NCBI GenBank assembly: GCA_027625915.1
Contig: JANTQA010000016.1
Location: 2,609,001-2,673,000 of the forward strand
Direction: 5' to 3'
DNA: 64,000 bases
Source: Anaeramoeba flamelloides
Lineage: Eukaryota > Metamonada > Anaeramoebidae
Of this stretch, positions 58,700 through 64,000 are shown in pieces (the first letter of the stretch is position 1; every line of letters starts with the position of its first letter). Below the pieces are notes generated by a model, which saw only the letters and a list, made by a program, of their open reading frames with translations, had not been told where the DNA came from and searched no databases. The position numbers and the translations under genes are program-made.

Positions 58700-61059
58700 T
58701 AATTTTTTTTTTTTTTTTAGATGATTAGCTTTGTTTTATAATTGATTACAATTTATCTAAAAAATAAATTCTAATTGATATTTATTTTTCCTATGCGTTA
58801 TTTTTTTCTTTTTAGTTTTAATTTTAATTTTTTTTTTTTTATTGCTAGAGGTTTTGATGATAATATGTAATATCACGATATTAGCCATTAATTTGCGACA
58901 ATATTAAAAAAATCTCGATTAGTACAAATAAATTCTCAATAAAATATAAAATCATGATAAAGTATAAAATCGCAAAAAAAAAAAAATTATTTTTTTGAAA
59001 TCAACTTAAAAAAATATCCATAAATTTTACAAAGCCAAACACTTTTACAACGATACTCCTCTTCTTTAAAAATGCTCGTAAATATTTGAAAGGGTTGTAA
59101 AGTGTCTTCAGGTATTTGAAAGACCTAAAGATTTATAAACGGAATGGGGTTATTTTGTTTGTAATTAAAAAAAAATTTTTTTCCTTTTATTTTTTTTTTA
59201 ACAAAACCTAAAATGTCCTATGAATTTTATTATCAACAAATAATAATCCATTTCGACAATACATTTGAATATAAAAATGACTTGGTTTTTTAAAATGGGT
59301 GTTATTAGCTTTACAAGTTAAATAACCAAAAAGAAGAAAGAGCATTTTTCCTTTTGATTGGTGAATGAACAAAAAAAAAAAAAAGATAAACTCTAGTTAT
59401 GTTCTCTATCCAATACAAAGTTATGAGAAAAAGAAGAAGAACAAATAGAAAACAATCTTTCTAAACAATTTTAATAATTGGTGGTAATGTAACTAGATTA
59501 TTGGGAAAGCTTTTGTAAAGTTAGAATATCCCTATCTACTTGAATATGTTAAAGAAAATATTTCACGAAAGAACCTGTGAAAGGACAGATTTTTTATTAT
59601 GCTCTTATCAATAAACACAATTTATAACACCACAATTGGTTGTAAAAATATTTATTTGTGTTTTTTTATAAAGTTTTTTGATCAATAAGGATCGATCGTT
59701 CTGTCAACAAAATCAAAATAAAAAGAAATGAAAAATCTTTGATCTGATCCTTGATGTAATTAAGTACCTTTTTTATTGTTTTGAAAAACAATAACTATTT
59801 TTTTCAAGGATCTATTTTTTGATCAAAGAAAATTTTTTTTGTTTAAAAATATTATTGAATTATCTTTAAAAATCATTAGTCAACTATTATTCCCTAATTT
59901 AATTTTTATCTTGATATTTTATCATATATCTTGATTTTGCTACATTTAAAGTATTTTTTATGAATATCTCAATTTGTGATATTAGTATAATATTATTAAT
60001 TATTCAATTTCCTAAAATAATTGTGATTTGGTAAAGATAATCGCGTTTTTTTTTTTTCATAGTTTATCGAGATTTTGATAAAGTTATCATAACTTAAAAA
60101 AAAATACCCTCACAAAATCTTTTTCTCTTCATAATAAAATATTTTTAATAAAAATTGCGAAACTTTCTACTGTTATCAAAGTAGTTTGATTAAATTTGAT
60201 TTAATATTCTGATAAAAATATATTTTCAATTATTAGATTTTAAGTTTTTTACATTATTTTCAAGTATACTCTTTTAATTAGGCCAACAGTTTTTAAGAAT
60301 TAAAAGTTTATGAAGTTTTCTGTTTTAGTAAGTGACGGAATGAATTTTAAATTTGTAATGTAGGCTGGAGTGAGAAGGAAAATATTTTATTTTAAGAAAT
60401 TCACAATTTATTAAAACATAACTCTTTAAAACAGTTTCAATTTGACAAAATTATAAAAAAACATTACTCACTTTTTTAAAATGACTTTACAAATAATTTT
60501 TTCAAATTTTGTAAATTTTTATTTTTTTTTTTCCAATTTTTGTTTTTTTTTTGTTTTTCTTCAAATTTTTGATTTTATTAATTTTTCTCTTTTTTTTTTT
60601 TTTCTTTTTCTTTTCCTTTTTTCTTTATCTGTTTTCTTTTGCAAAATTAAAAAGTAAAAAAAAAAAATATCTTGGAAAATGACAAATAAATATAAAAAAA
60701 TTCAGTGTGTATATATAATCTCTTAAAGTACAGTATTATATGGCATAAGAAAAAAAATTATTATTAAACTTTTTTTATAGAAAATTCATAATAAAAAATA
60801 CATTATGTTCATTTCAACTATCCTGACTCACTTTTTTAAAAATTTTTGGTTTTATTTTTTTTTAATATTTAATTTATCAGGTTTTTAGATATTTAGAATA
60901 ACTTCAAAATGATTCACAAATCAGACTTAATTATTAATTGTTCTTGAATACGAAAGGGTATATATCTATATTTAATTTAAAATTTCAGACAAGTTGAAAT
61001 TTTTGAAATAGACTTATTAATCTTGTTTATTTTTGATTTAATTTCATTTAAACGAAATA

Positions 61060-61190
61060 TTGGAATAAAATGAGAAATAATAGTAAAATATTTAGGTACT
61101 TTTAATCTTTGGGTTATTACTAATTCATTAAACTATATAATTTTTATTGATTAAAAAATAATCTATATAAAAGTACATAATTATATTATA
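61060..61190 (-). repeat. Possible inverted fragment of repeat R1
   Basis: Its reverse complement contains aataacccaaagattaaaag followed by attatttctcatttt and preceded by a gattatt...aatcaataa block, as in both R1 copies. The match is short and diverged. Confidence 0.4.
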
Positions 61191-62230
61191 AGTAGAATTT
61201 TTCTGGATCTAAAAAAATTTTATCATAATATGTTTAACTTTATTGTTTAAATTTTTTTAAATGATTTTTTTTCTTTGAGGATTACAAAAAATTGCCAATT
61301 TAATAAGTTTTTTGGAAAAAACAATCTATTTTTTTACCAGATTAAATTAATTAATGCATTTTTTAATAATTAAATATATTTTTTTGATACTTTGTTATTA
61401 AAAAAGCTTCATGTATTGTTTTTAAAGTCATTTTTTGTACTTCTTTCATAGAAAATTTGGTTTTATTCTACTTCCAAGTTAACATTTTCTAACGAAATAT
61501 TAAAAAAAAAAATAATGAATTTTTATGTTTGTCAAAGATGTTAAAAAAGTAGAATAAAATTTTAAAATTAATGATTAATTATTGAAAATAACATTTTTAA
61601 ATAAGTTTGTTTTTTTAAAACTCCGATTTTTTCTTCATTTTTTCTATTTTGGGGTGTGGTAAAATATTTATTGATTTGCAATTAAATTTACTTGAAGATT
61701 ATTATTTGAATTAAGGGTTACTAAAGACAAGATTTTTGAAATTACAAACAACAATTGTGATTTAGATTCTGAACTTCCAAATAATCTGCTAGAATGAATT
61801 CCTTAGGATTATCTATGTCCCAATCCTTTGATAATGATTTTAAGAAAAAAACCATTATTTGACGAAAAATTGAATTTAATAAAATAATCTTGAACGGGTT
61901 GTATTCTTTCACCATTTTATAAGGAATTGAGTTTCTTTTGTTTCTTCTGAGAGTACTAGGATTTTTTTTTTGTGGTTGGGTTGTTCGTTCGTATATTGAA
62001 AGAATAAACAGCCTTAGATTGGGACAAAAGAATAATCTAGTTCAAAAAAAATAAAAAATTGTTTAAAGAACTATTTTTCACACAAAACCATCATCAGACT
62101 GTTACCCATTATTAAAACTTTTCTGACCTTTTTTAAAAACAAATGTTTTTTGAATTTTACATTTGAATAAGAGGCATTTTTTAAATATACTTGAAAACAG
62201 TTTAATTTATCTTTTGAGAAATTACACTTA

Positions 62231-62688
62231 CTGTTGATAAAAAAATGTTGGACACAGAAAAATGGTTGTCAACGATTTTTAATTGGGAACATTAGTAAAT
62301 TTGAAAATCAAATCCCATTGATAACTATGTGACTTTTATTTAAATCCATGTTTAAATGTGTTAAAAGTTCATTAATATGTGGTGTGTGTAGAATACTCAT
62401 TTGAATGGTTGATAACTAAAAGTAGATCATGCTATTTTAACAAAAATCCAAGTTGTACTAAAGTTTACTATTAATTCTGAAAAGGGTAATTTTTAAACTT
62501 GCTTTAGATTATAAGAGATAAGGTTTTGAAAAAGTAGAATTACATTAATTGTTATTCTAATAAGTAGATTATTGTTATTTTCTTTAGTTATTTCACAAAC
62601 GAACAAAATTAAAAATGTTTTTCAGTAATGTTCCCAATTAAAATTGCTATTCAATGATTTTTCTCTTTCCACATTTTTATCTCAACAA
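62231..62688. mobile_element. 458-bp relative of the 40.4-kb transposon, without the nested insert
   Basis: Begins CTGTTGATAAAAAAATGTTG and ends TTTTTATCTCAACAA, with TTA on both sides (62228-62230, 62689-62691). It aligns end to end with the outer parts of 40408-41367 and shows the empty insertion site for the nested element. Non-coding. Confidence 0.8.
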
Positions 62689-63209
62689 TTACCTTGAAAA
62701 TTGTAGCCTATGGTGAAAATTTTATCTCTTTGAACATAATATACCAAGAAAATCATTAAAAAACACTTTCAAGACTTTTTCGAACTTTCTTGACGATAAT
62801 CGACAAAATTTCAGTCTTTGATATTCTTACAAATTTTTTTAGAGTAAACGAAAGTTTTGACAAAACTCACTAATAAGGGATCAAAAAAATAATTAACTCA
62901 AGAAAACCTTTCTAATTAATTAAAAATTGTTTAATATTTCACCAATTGAAAAATATTCTTAGCTTTTAAAAACTTGAAACTCATTGTATGAAAATGAAAA
63001 ACTAAAAGGTGTTCAAAATATTATTTTGTAAATAGTTTAATTGCCAAATCTTTAAAATTTAGAGTTATTGGATTTATTTCTTTTGCAAATTGGAAATAAA
63101 TTTAAAGAACCAAAGAGTATTATGAATTAAAAAATGTTGAAATTGAATTTTTTAAAAAATCCTTGTATTGGCAATAACAAATTTTTCATTTTTTTAATTC
63201 TTCCCTTCA

Positions 63210-64000
63210 ATGTCAATCGTGAAAATTCAGATCTTATTTCAATTTCCTTATGTATATTTCAGAGGAGTTAAATTTAAACCAGAACAAAAATTCAAAGGTG
63301 TAACAGTTGATAAAGAAGGATATTTGATGATTGTTGGTTTGGAGACAAATAAAAGTACTGTTGAATTTCCGATCGATTTAAAGGTGCGTGGCTTTTATGA
63401 AAACCCTTTTTGTTTTGACTGGGTGAATCAACTTTTCTTTTCAAATGAAAGACAAATTTCAGACAATACAAACAATTATAATGTTGAAGTTGAACAACTT
63501 TTTGAAAAAATATTTGACTATTTTTTAAAAAAACTCAAAAACGAAGCATTTTTTCCGAAAAATGTGACAAGCTACCATGTAGACATTTTTCACCAAACAG
63601 TAAAAGAGCCCAGTCGTGAATACTTCAACACTTTTACATTCGAAAAACTTGATAAAAGAAGAATCATAAATCCAATTTCCCTCGAACCACAAATCAAGGA
63701 ATTCTTAATTCCAAAAGAGAAAAATAAAAGTCTGAGTATCCTAAGCAATCATAACGAAACTTTTGGTTTCATGAGCTATCGTCAAGTATGGATCCTTTTT
63801 TCTATTTCATTTATTTTTTTTATTTTTTTTTTTTTTTTTCCCTTCGTACTTTTTTAAATTTTTTATCTTTCATCAAGTACTCGGTCTTTCAATACAACAG
63901 GTCAAAATTTTAAAATATGTTATTTGATTATATTCTCTACAGATGAATTTAAAAGATAACAAGGCAAAAAATACTGATCGAACTAAAAAACCCAGAAAAG
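63210..64000 (+). CDS. Unrecognised protein, 5' part, runs off the window
   Basis: Two exons are visible: 63210-63785, ending at a GTATGG donor, and 63943 to the window end after a CTCTACAG acceptor, joined in phase 0. The first exon encodes 192 residues with balanced composition and coding character, for example KFKGVTVDKEGYLMIVGLE, STVEFPIDLKVRGFYENPF and REYFNTFTFEKLDKRRIINP. I recognise no family. The second visible exon is Lys-rich (MNLKDNKAKNTDRTKKPRK). The start is uncertain: ATG 63210 is in frame, but an acceptor-like TTTCAG at 63249-63254 means the first codons could be intron and the true start could lie further upstream. No signal peptide or membrane segment is evident in the coding part. 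Confidence 0.6.

Larger units (their letters stand above)
58700..63209. other. Intergenic stretch downstream of CLASP
   Basis: No gene recognised. It contains a possible inverted fragment of repeat R1 (about 61060-61190), an imperfect inverted pair gattatctatgtcccaatc / gattgggacaaaagaataat at 61808-62035, and a short relative of the 960-bp transposon (62231-62688). Long T and A tracts occur at 60500-60670. Confidence 0.55.

Noticed and set aside
1-64000. CRISPR arrays, bacterial operons or viral structural genes
   Set aside because: No regularly spaced repeats, no bacterial gene organisation, and no capsid, polymerase or integrase motifs were seen.

Overview
The window comes from the nuclear genome of a very AT-rich unicellular eukaryote. 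Genes have GT-AG introns and standard stop codons, and proteins carry long Asn, Lys, Asp and Glu/Asn runs. A giant RCC1/BTB gene, a cytoskeletal gene set (ARPC5, CLASP) and a complete TOR kinase suggest an amoeboid protist. Expanded RCC1-BTB families make an Anaeramoeba-like or amoebozoan source plausible, but this is an inference from gene content and no ribosomal RNA is present to test it.

Layout. 4.2-10.4 kb (minus): a tandem array of three RCC1-BTB modules, open across two modules, with two one-base frame offsets in the third. 15.2-15.7 kb (minus): ARPC5, an Arp2/3 complex subunit. 19.1-19.7 kb (plus): pICln, a methylosome/snRNP assembly factor. 22.3-23.6 kb (plus): a short COG5, a Golgi tethering subunit. 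27.2-39.6 kb (minus): TOR kinase in two exons, about 3074 residues, separated by a 3.2-kb repeat-filled intron. 45.05-45.98 kb (plus): ribosomal protein S23 in four exons. 51.1-58.7 kb (plus): CLASP, a TOG-domain microtubule regulator, with five exons and a huge Glu/Asn-rich repetitive linker. 63.2 kb to the end (plus): an unrecognised gene that runs off the window. The genes are housekeeping genes of separate pathways; nothing indicates an operon or a functional cluster.

The long gene-free stretches are a graveyard of short non-autonomous DNA transposons and other dispersed repeats. I could define the ends of several from terminal inverted repeats plus target-site duplications: TA-flanked (mariner-type) elements at 10.5, 14.6, 44.2 and 46.8 kb, a TA-flanked element nested inside a 960-bp element flanked by 3-bp T-N-A duplications (40.4-41.4 kb, shorter relative at 62.2 kb), and a TTAA-flanked foldback at 49.9 kb. 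Clusters of stacked palindromes (24.4-25.0, 37.4-37.8, 42.8-43.6, 48.1-48.2 kb) form a further family.

The oddest signal in the coding part is that every frame offset I can place in host genes (two in RCC1-BTB, six in CLASP, possibly one in ARPC5) goes in the same direction, one base too many. Almost all can be placed in a run of A. This is either an assembly/mutation bias or something the cell tolerates, and it deserves a direct check. I did not find a clearly new multi-gene system.
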